Origin: JAMZMI01 sp039970095
GTDB taxonomy: Bacteria; Bacteroidota; Bacteroidia; Cytophagales; Cyclobacteriaceae
Direction: 5' to 3'
NCBI GenBank assembly: GCA_039970095.1
Contig: JBDVMP010000070.1
Coordinates: forward strand, 6,248 to 70,247
DNA: 64,000 nucleotides
Below, piece by piece: positions 52,116-61,106 of the stretch (position 1 is its first letter; the number at the start of each line of letters is the position of its first letter). The position numbers were made by a program, and so were the translations under genes. The notes under the pieces were generated by a model. It was not told the origin of the DNA. It searched no databases and worked only from the letters and a program-made list of their open reading frames with translations.

Positions 52116-53513
52116 CTATTCACTGACCTCAATAGTTTGAAATAAGTCATTCCATCCGGTATTGTTGTCCCAAACATTTTCATTGGCCAGCCTGATGTTA
52201 TAATCGGCTCTATCAGAAATAGACTCGAATTGATCGGAAATTTTGAGGTATAAATTGTAAAAACCCGGGGCAAGATTAGAAATGTCTAATTCGCTATCTA
52301 TGACGAAGGTCTCGCTTGGTTTAGCTCTTCTGATGTCCAGATCCAACTCAAATTCTGCTTCTGTCTCACCAGAAAGGGTTTTCACTACAAGCGAGGTGAT
52401 TTTCTCATTGTAGATGGGTGCCCATCCTACATTCTCCAACTCGATGTTTACTTCGAGCAATTCTGGTTGAGAGATTACTGTATCCATTGTGGAAGAACGA
52501 AGAGCCAATCGGTATCCCATGTCTTGTTCAAACTCCTCAAAACAGCCTTCGCTTTTCCATCCGTCAATAATCGGTTTGTACCAATCCAGGTTGAGGTAAG
52601 TCCACTTGAGCAGAGACATGGTCTCTCTTGCAGTTTCACAATCCGCTGGATCAATTCCTGAAGGTGGGCAGGTTTCACCACCGGTGGGCACATAAAATGC
52701 TTCCTGGCTGATGTAATTCTTGTCTGTGGTTGGATTTTCGTACGTGCCGTAATCATTAGAGCTGGCCATAAAGCAGTCATTGTGATGGCCTACTCGCGCA
52801 ATGTCTTCATAGGTGTAGCCCATCTCATCATCAAGAGCTGTCGATGTTTCGAAAACATCTCTTTTCTGCTTTGGAGTTCTGAGCTGAATTTTGATTTGAG
52901 GTGGCAAAACTTCCAGAAGCTTGCTCACGATCCTTTTTGCGTTATCAATAGCAGTAAGATTGTTGGTGGATGAATGCCACTCGCCCCACAGTCCCACAAA
53001 GCCTGCATTCACAAATGCTATCACATCTGCATTTTCCTGAAAAATAGGCTTTAGTTGATCCAGATGTCCTTCTACCACGTCAATAGGAGCATCTGTGCCA
53101 TCATCACCGTTGTTGGTATAGGCAAAACGCAAAACGCACTTCAGACCAGTGTTTCGCAAAGTAGTCATGTCCTGTTCTATCAAATCAAGTTGAGCCGCAC
53201 TCAGGTCGCTATTCTTGAAATCCTCAAAGTAATAAAGCCTCCAAATGATACTGATGTTGTCGCTTTTTAGTCCCGACAGGTAGGAGGAGGATAGGGGAGA
53301 GCCTTCTGAAAATACACTCGATAGATGTGTAAAGCCGCGCTCTGGATTGAAAAAACTCTCTGTTGATTCGGTGTAAAGAACCGTCTTACTTACCGTTGAT
53401 GTTGAGTCGTTTTCGTCGTTTTTCGGAGAGGGACTGCCTTCTTTGCAGGAAACAAGTGCTGTTGAAAGAACGATGACAATTAAACTGATGTTTTTGATAA
53501 TGCTGGTTTTCAT
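52116..53513 (-). CDS. DUF4874/DUF4832 surface lipoprotein
   Basis: Lipoprotein signal from ATG 53513 ending LSTALVSCKEG (Cys23); the frame is open seven codons upstream. DUF4874 follows (NPERGFTHLSS, KCVLRFAYTNN, GFVGLWGEWHS with Glu178, VGHHNDCFMASSNDYGTYE) and then DUF4832 (GGETCPPSG, DMGYRLAL, RADYNIRLANENVWDNNTGWND). It is the compact form of the family, without accessory or sorting domains. It is the last gene of the seven-gene operon that starts with the AgaS-like gene, 31 bp behind the CE4-like gene. The Glu of WGE aligns with the secreted paralogue and is the best candidate catalytic residue; a glycosidase role is inferred, not known. Confidence 0.85.
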   Translation of the reverse strand: MKTSIIKNISLIVIVLSTALVSCKEGSPSPKNDENDSTSTVSKTVLYTESTESFFNPERGFTHLSSVFSEGSPLSSSYLSGLKSDNISIIWRLYYFEDFKNSDLSAAQLDLIEQDMTTLRNTGLKCVLRFAYTNNGDDGTDAPIDVVEGHLDQLKPIFQENADVIAFVNAGFVGLWGEWHSSTNNLTAIDNAKRIVSKLLEVLPPQIKIQLRTPKQKRDVFETSTALDDEMGYTYEDIARVGHHNDCFMASSNDYGTYENPTTDKNYISQEAFYVPTGGETCPPSGIDPADCETARETMSLLKWTYLNLDWYKPIIDGWKSEGCFEEFEQDMGYRLALRSSTMDTVISQPELLEVNIELENVGWAPIYNEKITSLVVKTLSGETEAEFELDLDIRRAKPSETFVIDSELDISNLAPGFYNLYLKISDQFESISDRADYNIRLANENVWDNNTGWNDLFQTIEVSE

Positions 53514-53544
53514 TGTGAGCTTATATTGTGTCAACTGTGATTAA

Positions 53545-54996
53545 TTAATAATGAATTTTGATAGAGCCCAGCTCGCCTTGCAGATCATGGGCCTTGAGTT
53601 CCAGAAGGAGCATGCTGCCTTCATTTTTCCAATCGGTTATTGCTATACCCGAATTGTTCGACTCTACTCTAAATGGTACTTTACTGGTTCTGAGTTTGAG
53701 GGTTTGTTTGCCGTACAAACAGAGGTCAATCTTTACCTCATGTGGTTGTGTCTCCACATCGAAAATATTAGAAGTGCCATCGTGCCAGATCAGATCATTA
53801 GGCATTTTTGTTCCTATCTCATATCGAAGCGTATATTTCTCCCTCATGAGTTGTGGTAGGTATAAGAAGCCAAACCCCTGATCCTCAAAGTAGGCTGGAA
53901 TTGTTTTTCCGTCTATTACAGCCGACTGCACATGCTCGCTCTTATCAAGTTTGACTTTCAAAACCAGATTGCTCAGAGAGAAGCCTTCGTATGCCTCTGC
54001 GGGCATTGATGTATTGTCTATTTCGATCACGCCGGATGCAATTTCCACCACTTTTGTATGACGATTGTAAAGCCACTGTGAGTGCATCTGTGCCGTGTTT
54101 TTGGCACAATAGCGATCGTTACTTCCCTGTATGGTTTGGTAGTAAGTTGTCCACTTTTCGGTGACGGTTTTTTGAGATTGACCTGGTCCTGCGAGTAAGT
54201 TGGGCCAGTGTGTTTCGATATAGTCAGTGGGCTGATCAGGTACTGCTGTGGTGGGCAGTTTTCCTTCTTCAAACCACAGGTTTCCATAATTGTACCTGTC
54301 CATCACATGCACTTTGTGGTCAAAACCACCGCCTTCTTTTATGGGAGGGTTACACTCAGGTATTTGAGTGAAGTCCGTGTTGGCGAATTTTACTCCGTAA
54401 TCGGAGAGCACTTTTCCCAGACTGTATGCTCCATCTGGATTCCAATAGTAGCTATAGGCGCATGGCACGAAGCTTTCGGGAAATGAATGTCCAAGCTCCT
54501 TTGATATCCCATACTGCCGCATGATTCTGACGAAGCACTCCACATGCTCACGGATTTGCTCCTCAGGCCAGGGCTGATCGTCATCGGTATTGTACCATTC
54601 AGCTCTTCGGCGAATGCCTTCTTGTGGCCAAAACTCATGACCGACACCATGAAAAGCGAACTCTAAATGTGACGCCTGCTCCTTCACATAATCAATCATT
54701 TTTATCTGCAAGTCTGAGATATTTTCTGAGTTATCCCAGTTTTCTCTCATATAGGTGGTGGTAGGGTGGTCGCCCAAGAAATTTTCACGATCCATTTCAC
54801 CAAGTATAAAAAGGCCCTGAAGCCTGACTCCAGTTTGCTGAGCCAGGTCCACTACAGCCTGGTAGTCTGCTAATGTTGTTTTGCGATTGATACCAAGGCG
54901 ATAAGGGCCATAGCCGTCTTCACCCTCGTTGCGGCCGTTCATCCAGCCCAGGTCATCTATTGCGATAGCAAATGGTCTCGGAAAAATGATCTTCAT
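53545..54996 (-). CDS. CE4-like (polysaccharide deacetylase fold) protein without signal peptide
   Basis: 483 residues. The N-terminal ~300 residues show a divergent polysaccharide-deacetylase pattern: an Asp-Asp pair in AIAIDDLGW (Asp14/15), a zinc-type HGVGH (His116, His120) and HSFPESFVPC (His170-Cys179) where the third CE4 motif would be. The C-terminal ~180 residues look like beta-sandwich. I do not recognise a named family, and the deacetylase assignment rests on these spaced motifs. There is no export signal, so it seems cytoplasmic. It is 1 bp from the GH36-type gene in the amino-sugar operon, where a deacetylation step is otherwise missing; removal of acetyl from GalNAc or short oligosaccharides is inferred. 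A GH57/GH38-like barrel of similar shape is an alternative. Confidence 0.6.
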   Translation of the reverse strand: MKIIFPRPFAIAIDDLGWMNGRNEGEDGYGPYRLGINRKTTLADYQAVVDLAQQTGVRLQGLFILGEMDRENFLGDHPTTTYMRENWDNSENISDLQIKMIDYVKEQASHLEFAFHGVGHEFWPQEGIRRRAEWYNTDDDQPWPEEQIREHVECFVRIMRQYGISKELGHSFPESFVPCAYSYYWNPDGAYSLGKVLSDYGVKFANTDFTQIPECNPPIKEGGGFDHKVHVMDRYNYGNLWFEEGKLPTTAVPDQPTDYIETHWPNLLAGPGQSQKTVTEKWTTYYQTIQGSNDRYCAKNTAQMHSQWLYNRHTKVVEIASGVIEIDNTSMPAEAYEGFSLSNLVLKVKLDKSEHVQSAVIDGKTIPAYFEDQGFGFLYLPQLMREKYTLRYEIGTKMPNDLIWHDGTSNIFDVETQPHEVKIDLCLYGKQTLKLRTSKVPFRVESNNSGIAITDWKNEGSMLLLELKAHDLQGELGSIKIHY

Positions 54997-54997
54997 G

Positions 54998-57046
54998 CTA
55001 TTTTGGATATACTTCTATTAGTAAGAAATCTTCAAATTTGACTTCAATTGTTGATTTAGTGCTTTCTACTTCACCAAGGCTCTTGTCATTGAAATAATCG
55101 TGAACTGCGTATTTAGCTTCGCTCAAGCCGCGCAGCTCTATCTGGCCTTCCCAACTTTCATCATAAAAGGCATAGAAAAGAGTATCTCCTTTTTGAATGA
55201 GGTGGGTTTCCGGTTTGTCATACCCAATATCGTAGAGGTCGCCGAGATATTGCGCCTTGGAGATCATTTTTTCATTGTATAACCCAAACCATTTCTTCCA
55301 CTCCTGTTCGCGTTCGGGAGTTAGTAGATAGGAAGCTCCGGCAGTTGGGTTGTCTTTTGGCCAGGTGAATTTGGTGCCCAGCACAGCACCAACTCCGAAG
55401 GAGCTTGCAAAATCATCGCCCCCGTCACTCAACTCGACATGATCACCATAATAAGCGGTATTTGCAACGAGGGCTTTGTAGGTTTTTCTTTTGTGTCTGA
55501 TCTGCCAGGAGGACGTAGGATCAGATGATACTGACTGATTCATGTAAGGCATGTTGAAATATGACATACATGTGCCGCACGGACAGTTTTCTACTACTGC
55601 GTCGGGTTTAATGCTGAGTGCTTCATCGTATATGGTTTTGAAAAACTGAGGTAGCAGTTTTGGTGCCAACTCAGGATCATCAATTTCACTAGCCGGATTG
55701 TGGTCTGGTGCTACGGCGTTCATGTGTTGCCCGTCGAGTTTTAGTCCGTCAAACCCCCAATCATTCATGAAGAGATTCACAATTTCTTTGGTGTGTCCAA
55801 TGGTTTTGGGGTTGGTAGGGGCGAGGTAGTATGCGTCCCACCAGGTGATGTACTGTGGAGACCAGTCGGCTAAATAAAGACGCATATCCGGGTTTTCGGT
55901 CAGGAGTTTGCTTCCCGGATCTGCGGCAAGAGGCGCCCACCAAAGTTTTGCTTTCAGTCCGTACGAATGAATATTATCCACGAGCTGTTTCATCTGAATG
56001 TCTCCTTTCGGAAACTTGCCTTTGTTGGTGTGCCAGTCTCCTTCTGCTTGCTGAAAACCATCATCTAACACGGCCCATTTGATCCCTAGTTCTTTCACTT
56101 TGGGCAGAGTGCCTGTCACTTCGTCCAGGGTGAAATTGCGCTCATATCCCCAGGCGCACCAGATAGGCTCGTAAGCAGCAGGTTGTGAAGGGGCAGTTTT
56201 CATCCCTTTGGCCTCCATCAAGCTTGCATATTTCTTAAGACCATTGTAGTAGTCGCCAGAATGAATGCCAACGAAGGTTTCTAAAGTTTCAAGCGTCTCT
56301 CCGGGCTTTAGGTAGTTGTGCTTTCCTAATGTCTTGGATACACCAACCGAAATGGTAGATTCGTATTTTTTGAGTTCAGTAGGTAATGAAACCAGCTCCG
56401 GAGTAAGTGATAGGTGACCGACCATCAGACCAGCATCTGTTCTCCAAACGTCTGTCACCGGGATGCCGCCACCGTAATCGGAGCTGTTCATACCCATGTA
56501 GTTTTGCTTGTAGTATTCACCCTCTATGGGTTTGATCCAGTCGGCTCTTTCCCCTGATGAACTTCCCTGAAATGCCCAAAAAGGAGGGGTGTCATTTTGA
56601 GACAGAATCTGGTAGGCATTGTTTACCCAGGCGGTGACCTCAATGTCTTTTTCAGACTTGTTCGAATATGAAACTTTAGTAGAAAGCAGTTCAGGAAAAT
56701 CTTCGTATGCGGTGACGGTAAGCGTTTTGGTTATTCCACCTTTCGAACCGGTAAATATGTGCGCCGTGCCGTTTCCCGGCTTTTCTGAAACGGGTGAAGA
56801 AGAGTATGAATCTAAGCTGAATAGCTCAATGATGTTTTTGTCGGACTCCAGATATTCTGACGTCTGAAAGTCGGAAACAAATGGCTTGGCATCTGCAGAG
56901 GATACTCGGGTTTGAAGCTGGTCGTTTACCTGAAGTATAAGGGAGCCGCTTTGGATGGTTGTCGACGGTTTCTCACACCCCAACAGTAGGAGAGCACCAG
57001 ATAATGCGAGTATTTTACTCCTCAAGGATCTTTTCAGCATTGTCAT
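54998..57046 (-). CDS. GH36-type lipoprotein glycosidase, alpha-galactosidase or alpha-N-acetylgalactosaminidase
   Basis: Lipoprotein signal ending GALLLLGCEKP (Cys24). The N-terminal beta-supersandwich (about 30-270) is followed by a TIM barrel with IWCAWGYERNF, WAVLDDGFQ (327-332), the nucleophile region GLKLDGQH (Asp438) and a candidate acid/base Asp509 in VSSDPTSSWQIRHK; a C-terminal beta domain ends the protein. Clan GH-D/GH36 enzymes hydrolyse alpha-galactosides or alpha-GalNAc; the operon context suggests either. It overlaps the preceding amidohydrolase gene by 32 bp when started at 57046. ATG 57040 or a TTG at 57025 would shorten the overlap and keep the lipobox. Anchored in the envelope, it would trim imported oligosaccharides. 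Confidence 0.82.
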   Translation of the reverse strand: MTMLKRSLRSKILALSGALLLLGCEKPSTTIQSGSLILQVNDQLQTRVSSADAKPFVSDFQTSEYLESDKNIIELFSLDSYSSSPVSEKPGNGTAHIFTGSKGGITKTLTVTAYEDFPELLSTKVSYSNKSEKDIEVTAWVNNAYQILSQNDTPPFWAFQGSSSGERADWIKPIEGEYYKQNYMGMNSSDYGGGIPVTDVWRTDAGLMVGHLSLTPELVSLPTELKKYESTISVGVSKTLGKHNYLKPGETLETLETFVGIHSGDYYNGLKKYASLMEAKGMKTAPSQPAAYEPIWCAWGYERNFTLDEVTGTLPKVKELGIKWAVLDDGFQQAEGDWHTNKGKFPKGDIQMKQLVDNIHSYGLKAKLWWAPLAADPGSKLLTENPDMRLYLADWSPQYITWWDAYYLAPTNPKTIGHTKEIVNLFMNDWGFDGLKLDGQHMNAVAPDHNPASEIDDPELAPKLLPQFFKTIYDEALSIKPDAVVENCPCGTCMSYFNMPYMNQSVSSDPTSSWQIRHKRKTYKALVANTAYYGDHVELSDGGDDFASSFGVGAVLGTKFTWPKDNPTAGASYLLTPEREQEWKKWFGLYNEKMISKAQYLGDLYDIGYDKPETHLIQKGDTLFYAFYDESWEGQIELRGLSEAKYAVHDYFNDKSLGEVESTKSTIEVKFEDFLLIEVYPK

Positions 57047-58097
57047 AGTAGAGTTTTTTTAATGTTTCGTCGGACAAGCCAAACCCGTTGAGAGCCCAGT
57101 GATAGTTGAAATAATCCTTTTTGTAGAAATGTTCATCTTCAGTCTCTAAAATCCTGAATGTAGCCTCGTACATTTCTTTGGCAAAACCCATATCTGTACC
57201 ATAGAGCAGCCTATCCTGGTGCTTTTTATAAAAAGACTTCATATACCGTGGAATAGGAGCTGTCTCTCCATATCTGGCAGAGATGTCGGCATATAGATTA
57301 GGGTAACGATCTAACAGATTGCTGAGAATGCTGAGGTCATAACTGCAGTTTGCGAAATGGCAAGCGATGAAAGTGGTCTGCGGGTTTTGAGCGACCGCAT
57401 TTTCCAGTGTTTGAATCAGCTCTTCGTGCAGAAGTATGTCTTTTGCTTCCTTGTCAATCTTCCAGCTAAATCCGTTCATCAACCCATCATTGGTTGAGTC
57501 CATTTCGGCGTACATCCACTTTGGTTCAGCCACATGGATGTTGATTGGCATAGAAAGTTCTCCGCACTTCTCGATAAGAGGTTTCATACTCGGGTCGTCT
57601 ATGTGCAAGCCGTATGCTGGAGTAGGGTGAGAGTAAATCAAGCCAAGACCTTTGTCACCGAGCTCTCCAACACCTTTGGCTCCTTGATCAAAGCATCTTA
57701 CCAGTTCCGCTACAGCCTTTTCTGCCCACCCCGATTCGCCATAACCCGTATAATCAAACCCGCACCAGAGGTCAAACCTGTCTTTGTGCGGTTTGTAGGC
57801 TTCTATCAGGCTATCAAATTCAGCTCCAGTAGCGTATGTCAATAGCATGGTCTTTTCGATCCCGAATTGATCCATGTTTTTCACCCACGTCTCTAGCTCT
57901 GCAGCACTTTCTGCATATGGGTGCGAGTGCATGTCAATAACTGGAAATTTGGCAGTCTCAACCCGGCTCTGTGGGATGTTGTAAATCGAAATAGGGTTGT
58001 GGTCTTTTAATAGGAGTTTGTCAATGCTTTCCGCAGTTTGTGTTTGTGGACTACATGCTCCAATGATTGCTGCTATAAAAACACCCCAACCCTTCAT
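57015..58097 (-). CDS. Amidohydrolase-2 family lipoprotein
   Basis: TIM-barrel metal-dependent hydrolase. ATG 58097 opens a lipoprotein signal (MKGWGVFIAAIIGACSPQ; Cys15) 7 bp after the aldolase gene; the frame is open 13 codons upstream inside the aldolase gene, which I discount. The metal motif VIDMHSHPYAE lies near residue 55, INIHVAEP near 185, FIACHFANCS near 250 and a final YGTDMGF near 305, all typical of Amidohydro_2. The substrate is unknown; the family includes decarboxylases and lactonases, and deacetylases occur in the wider superfamily. Its place within an amino-sugar operon and in the envelope makes it another candidate for removing a substituent from the sugar. Confidence 0.8.
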   Translation of the reverse strand: MKGWGVFIAAIIGACSPQTQTAESIDKLLLKDHNPISIYNIPQSRVETAKFPVIDMHSHPYAESAAELETWVKNMDQFGIEKTMLLTYATGAEFDSLIEAYKPHKDRFDLWCGFDYTGYGESGWAEKAVAELVRCFDQGAKGVGELGDKGLGLIYSHPTPAYGLHIDDPSMKPLIEKCGELSMPINIHVAEPKWMYAEMDSTNDGLMNGFSWKIDKEAKDILLHEELIQTLENAVAQNPQTTFIACHFANCSYDLSILSNLLDRYPNLYADISARYGETAPIPRYMKSFYKKHQDRLLYGTDMGFAKEMYEATFRILETEDEHFYKKDYFNYHWALNGFGLSDETLKKLYYDNAEKILEE

Positions 58098-58104
58098 CTC
58101 ATTC

Positions 58105-58923
58105 TTATTTGAAATTGACCATATTGAGTTTTTCACTTACCAAATCAATAGCGGCTTGAGTGGCCTTAGGAAACACCTTTCTCAAGTCTATTTCATCACT
58201 ATCAGTAAGTACCACCTGCAGCTTTTTCATGAATATATTCTTGATTTCAGTTGCCAGGTTGATTTTGGTGATTCCTCTTTTGATAGATTCCTGTACCTGA
58301 TCATGAGGAATGCCCGAGCTACCGTGTAATACCAGAGCGGCAGTTGTTGCTTCATTGATTTCGGCTATGAGATCAAGTTGAAGCTTTGGAGTTTCTTTGT
58401 AAAAACCGTGCGCCGAACCGACAGCTATGGCCAGAGCGTCTATGCCAGTGGCTTCAACGAAGGTTTTGGCTTCTTCCGGTTGGGTGTAAACCATGTCCTG
58501 ACTTTGATTGAGCTTGGCGATATACCCCAGTTCTGCTTCGACGTTTGCGTTGAAGCTTTCTGCGTATTTTACAATCTCCTGGGTGATTTTAATGTTTTCT
58601 TCAAATGGTTTTTCGCTGGCATCAATCATCACAGAGTCAAAACCTTCTTCCAGGCAATCTTTTACCAGATTTACGTCATTTCCATGATCCATATGTAGCC
58701 AGGCTTTCACGCCATATTGTTCTATGGCACTTTTGGCAAGACTGGTAGCCACCTTCACGCCCATGTATTTTAATGAGCTTTCGGATAGTTGTAAAATCAC
58801 TTCTGAGTTGGTGTTTTTAGCTGCTGTAAGTACAGCTGATAGTGTCTCGAAGTTGTAAAAGTTGGTAGCCAATAAGGCTTTGCCTTCCTTCTTGTTGAGG
58901 GCAAGTTTTTCTTGTAGTCGCAT
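58105..58923 (-). CDS. Class II ketose-bisphosphate aldolase, probable tagatose-1,6-bisphosphate aldolase
   Basis: Zinc-dependent aldolase of 272 residues splitting a ketohexose 1,6-bisphosphate into dihydroxyacetone phosphate and glyceraldehyde 3-phosphate. Visible motifs: AWLHMDHGND (zinc and catalytic Asp), VEAELGYIA, VGSAHGFYK, LHGSSGIP and TKINLATE. This length and pattern match the KbaY/GatY/AgaY branch. Five bp from the upstream PfkB kinase gene and in the same operon as AgaS, it should be the last step of galactosamine catabolism. Fructose 1,6-bisphosphate cannot be excluded as substrate. Confidence 0.88.
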   Translation of the reverse strand: MRLQEKLALNKKEGKALLATNFYNFETLSAVLTAAKNTNSEVILQLSESSLKYMGVKVATSLAKSAIEQYGVKAWLHMDHGNDVNLVKDCLEEGFDSVMIDASEKPFEENIKITQEIVKYAESFNANVEAELGYIAKLNQSQDMVYTQPEEAKTFVEATGIDALAIAVGSAHGFYKETPKLQLDLIAEINEATTAALVLHGSSGIPHDQVQESIKRGITKINLATEIKNIFMKKLQVVLTDSDEIDLRKVFPKATQAAIDLVSEKLNMVNFK

Positions 58924-58928
58924 GTTCG

Positions 58929-59867
58929 TTATATAGAGTATGAGAATCGCTCAGAGGCGATTTGTTTCACATTATCCAGGCTTTCAAAGGCTGTCGTTCC
59001 GCCAGGTTGTGTAGTGTTTACAGCACCAGTCAGATTGGCAAACCTCAAACATTCCTTGAGTGGTACACCTTTGATAAATTGAGAGATAAATCCAGCATCG
59101 AAGCTGTCACCTGCACCAATGCAGTCGGCCACATCTTCATTTAGAAAAGCTTCTATTTTGGTGATAACACCATTATGACAAAGAATAGCGCCATTTTCTC
59201 CGTCTTTTACAGCCAGAATATTGGCAAATTCTCTTATGGCATTGATGCCATCATCCACTGTTTCGGTGTTGGTCAGGCACATCAGTTCTTTTCGGTTTGG
59301 CAGGAATACATCAACATAGGGGAGCAGGCCTTCCAGATCGATATCCCACTTTTCGAAAGGATCCCACTGTGGATCCAGAGAAGTGGTCAGCCCGAAGCTT
59401 TTGGCTCTTTGAAAAAGTCGAATCAGGTTTTGTTTGATCCCCGGTTGTAAGAAAACGGAGCTTACGTGCATGTGCCCGGCCGATGTGAGAATGTCATCTC
59501 TAACTTCTCTTTCCGTGAGGCTTTCCATGGCTCCAGGGTAGGTCACGTTGGCTCTATCCATGCCATAATTGAGCACGATCGTAGAGCCGGTTTGCAGCTC
59601 CTTGGATCGGAATACATAATCGGTATCTACTTTTTTTCTATTAAGTGAGGAGTGGATCAGGTCTGCAAATTGATCATCCCCCACCTTGCCAAGAAAAGCT
59701 GTTTTCGTTCCCAATGTAGATAGGTTGCTCGCAAATATTGCAGAGCTACTGCCGAGGGTCACGGTGAAGTTTTTGGCCAGAATTTCTTTCCCTACCTCCG
59801 GAAAGCCATCTATCTGATTGAGGATAATATCTACGTTGAGTTCGCCAACTACTAGCACATCAAACAT
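58929..59867 (-). CDS. PfkB-family sugar kinase, candidate galactosamine/GalNAc kinase
   Basis: 312-residue ribokinase-fold kinase: N-terminal VGELNVDIILNQIDGFPEVGKE, GSSSAIFASNLSTLGTKTAFLGKVGDD, and catalytic CIGAGDSFDAGFISQFI near the C-terminus. It belongs to the sugar kinase branch rather than the FruK/LacC branch of the other PfkB gene at 38.5 kb. The second gene of the AgaS operon (12 bp behind agaS, 5 bp before the aldolase). Because uptake is by symporter and not PTS, an amino-sugar 6-kinase is needed, and this is the natural candidate. Specificity is inferred from the pathway gap. Confidence 0.78.
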   Translation of the reverse strand: MFDVLVVGELNVDIILNQIDGFPEVGKEILAKNFTVTLGSSSAIFASNLSTLGTKTAFLGKVGDDQFADLIHSSLNRKKVDTDYVFRSKELQTGSTIVLNYGMDRANVTYPGAMESLTEREVRDDILTSAGHMHVSSVFLQPGIKQNLIRLFQRAKSFGLTTSLDPQWDPFEKWDIDLEGLLPYVDVFLPNRKELMCLTNTETVDDGINAIREFANILAVKDGENGAILCHNGVITKIEAFLNEDVADCIGAGDSFDAGFISQFIKGVPLKECLRFANLTGAVNTTQPGGTTAFESLDNVKQIASERFSYSI

Positions 59868-59879
59868 ATCTAACGATTC

Positions 59880-61034
59880 TTATAGTTGATAAATATTGAC
59901 ACCTTCTACCACTCTGGATATAGCTCCACTGCGCGAAGGTGCGTCAGGAGAGAGCCCCATGTTGATAGATTTGTAGAAACCTAATATCTGACTTGGTAAG
60001 ATAGCAGGTAAGCAAAGAAAATCTTCGTCTATTGTTCCTCCGTTTTTGGTGAACGCCAAAGAGTGTTCAATAGGGAGTTCAAAGTCCATTCTTTCAGAAA
60101 TCGAAAGTTTGGTCAGAGCCTTCTTGCCATTATCCATAGCGAATATTAGATCGTTCTCATACTTCGAAACATATGGATTGTTTGACAGACAATAAACAAT
60201 GAGCGTCTTATTGTCAACCACAGCCTTAGGGCCGTGACGGAAACCAAGAAAAGAGTCATGCTTACAAATCACATTGCCGTCAGTCAATTCCTGTAATTTC
60301 AGATGGGATTCTGTGGCAGTGCCGAATAAAGACCCTGACCCCAGAAAAACAGCTCTTTCAAATGGTAATTCGGCTATTTCTTTAAGCTTAGGGAGGTACT
60401 CATTCAGTACAACTCCGGCATAGTCATGCGCCAGTTCCACCTGTGATTTCAGGGTTTTGATTTCCTTAATTCTGGACAAGAGCAACCCTGTTAGTAGCAT
60501 ACCTGAGTAGCTGCTGGTCATGGCCAAACTCTTATCGTTTGATTCTGGGGGCAATAAAAACACCTCCTTGTCACTATTCGATTTGTATTTGACCAGGTCG
60601 CCTTCTTCATTGCAGGTGATGATCAAGTGCTTGCAGCTTTTGCTGAGCTGATCTGCCAGATACACAGCGGCTTTGCTCTCAGGGCTATTTCCAGATCTCG
60701 CAAATGAGATCATGAGAATAGATTGATCTGAGGATAGGTAATCGTGTGGGTGAGAGACCAGATGTGTGGTAGAAATACTTTCCGTTTGCTTATGGAAATT
60801 TCGGTAGTAAGATCCGACAAGTGAGTCTCCTATGAAAGAGCTTGTGCCGGCACCTGTTAGGATGACTTTATCAACGTCTTTGGCCTCTTTAAGAAAAGTT
60901 TCTATTCGATCACTCTTGGCATTGATTTTCTCCCATATTTTTTTCCAAAGCTCGGGTTGTTGTTCTATTTCTTTGGCGGTGTGCAAGCCTCCAGACGTGT
61001 TTAAGTCCGCTTCGGTTAGTCCCAGGTATTGCAT
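59880..61034 (-). CDS. agaS: SIS-domain galactosamine-6-phosphate isomerase/deaminase, AgaS-like
   Basis: 384-residue double-SIS protein converting galactosamine 6-phosphate to tagatose 6-phosphate and ammonia. First SIS domain: VILTGAGTSSFIGDSLVGSYY with SFARSGNSPES; second SIS domain: AVFLGSGSLFGTATESHLKLQELTDGNVICKHDSFLGFRHGPKAVV. The N-terminus (YLGLTEADLNTSGGLHTAKEIEQQPELW) is characteristic of AgaS rather than GlmS. First gene of the operon and divergent from the DeoR regulator over a 193-bp control region. Confidence 0.9.
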   Translation of the reverse strand: MQYLGLTEADLNTSGGLHTAKEIEQQPELWKKIWEKINAKSDRIETFLKEAKDVDKVILTGAGTSSFIGDSLVGSYYRNFHKQTESISTTHLVSHPHDYLSSDQSILMISFARSGNSPESKAAVYLADQLSKSCKHLIITCNEEGDLVKYKSNSDKEVFLLPPESNDKSLAMTSSYSGMLLTGLLLSRIKEIKTLKSQVELAHDYAGVVLNEYLPKLKEIAELPFERAVFLGSGSLFGTATESHLKLQELTDGNVICKHDSFLGFRHGPKAVVDNKTLIVYCLSNNPYVSKYENDLIFAMDNGKKALTKLSISERMDFELPIEHSLAFTKNGGTIDEDFLCLPAILPSQILGFYKSINMGLSPDAPSRSGAISRVVEGVNIYQL

Positions 61035-61106
61035 ATTTTATTCTTGAATTATTCTTCGATTAAATCTTTTATAAGCTTTTGTAAACTCGTTAAATCAAAA
61101 ATAAGT

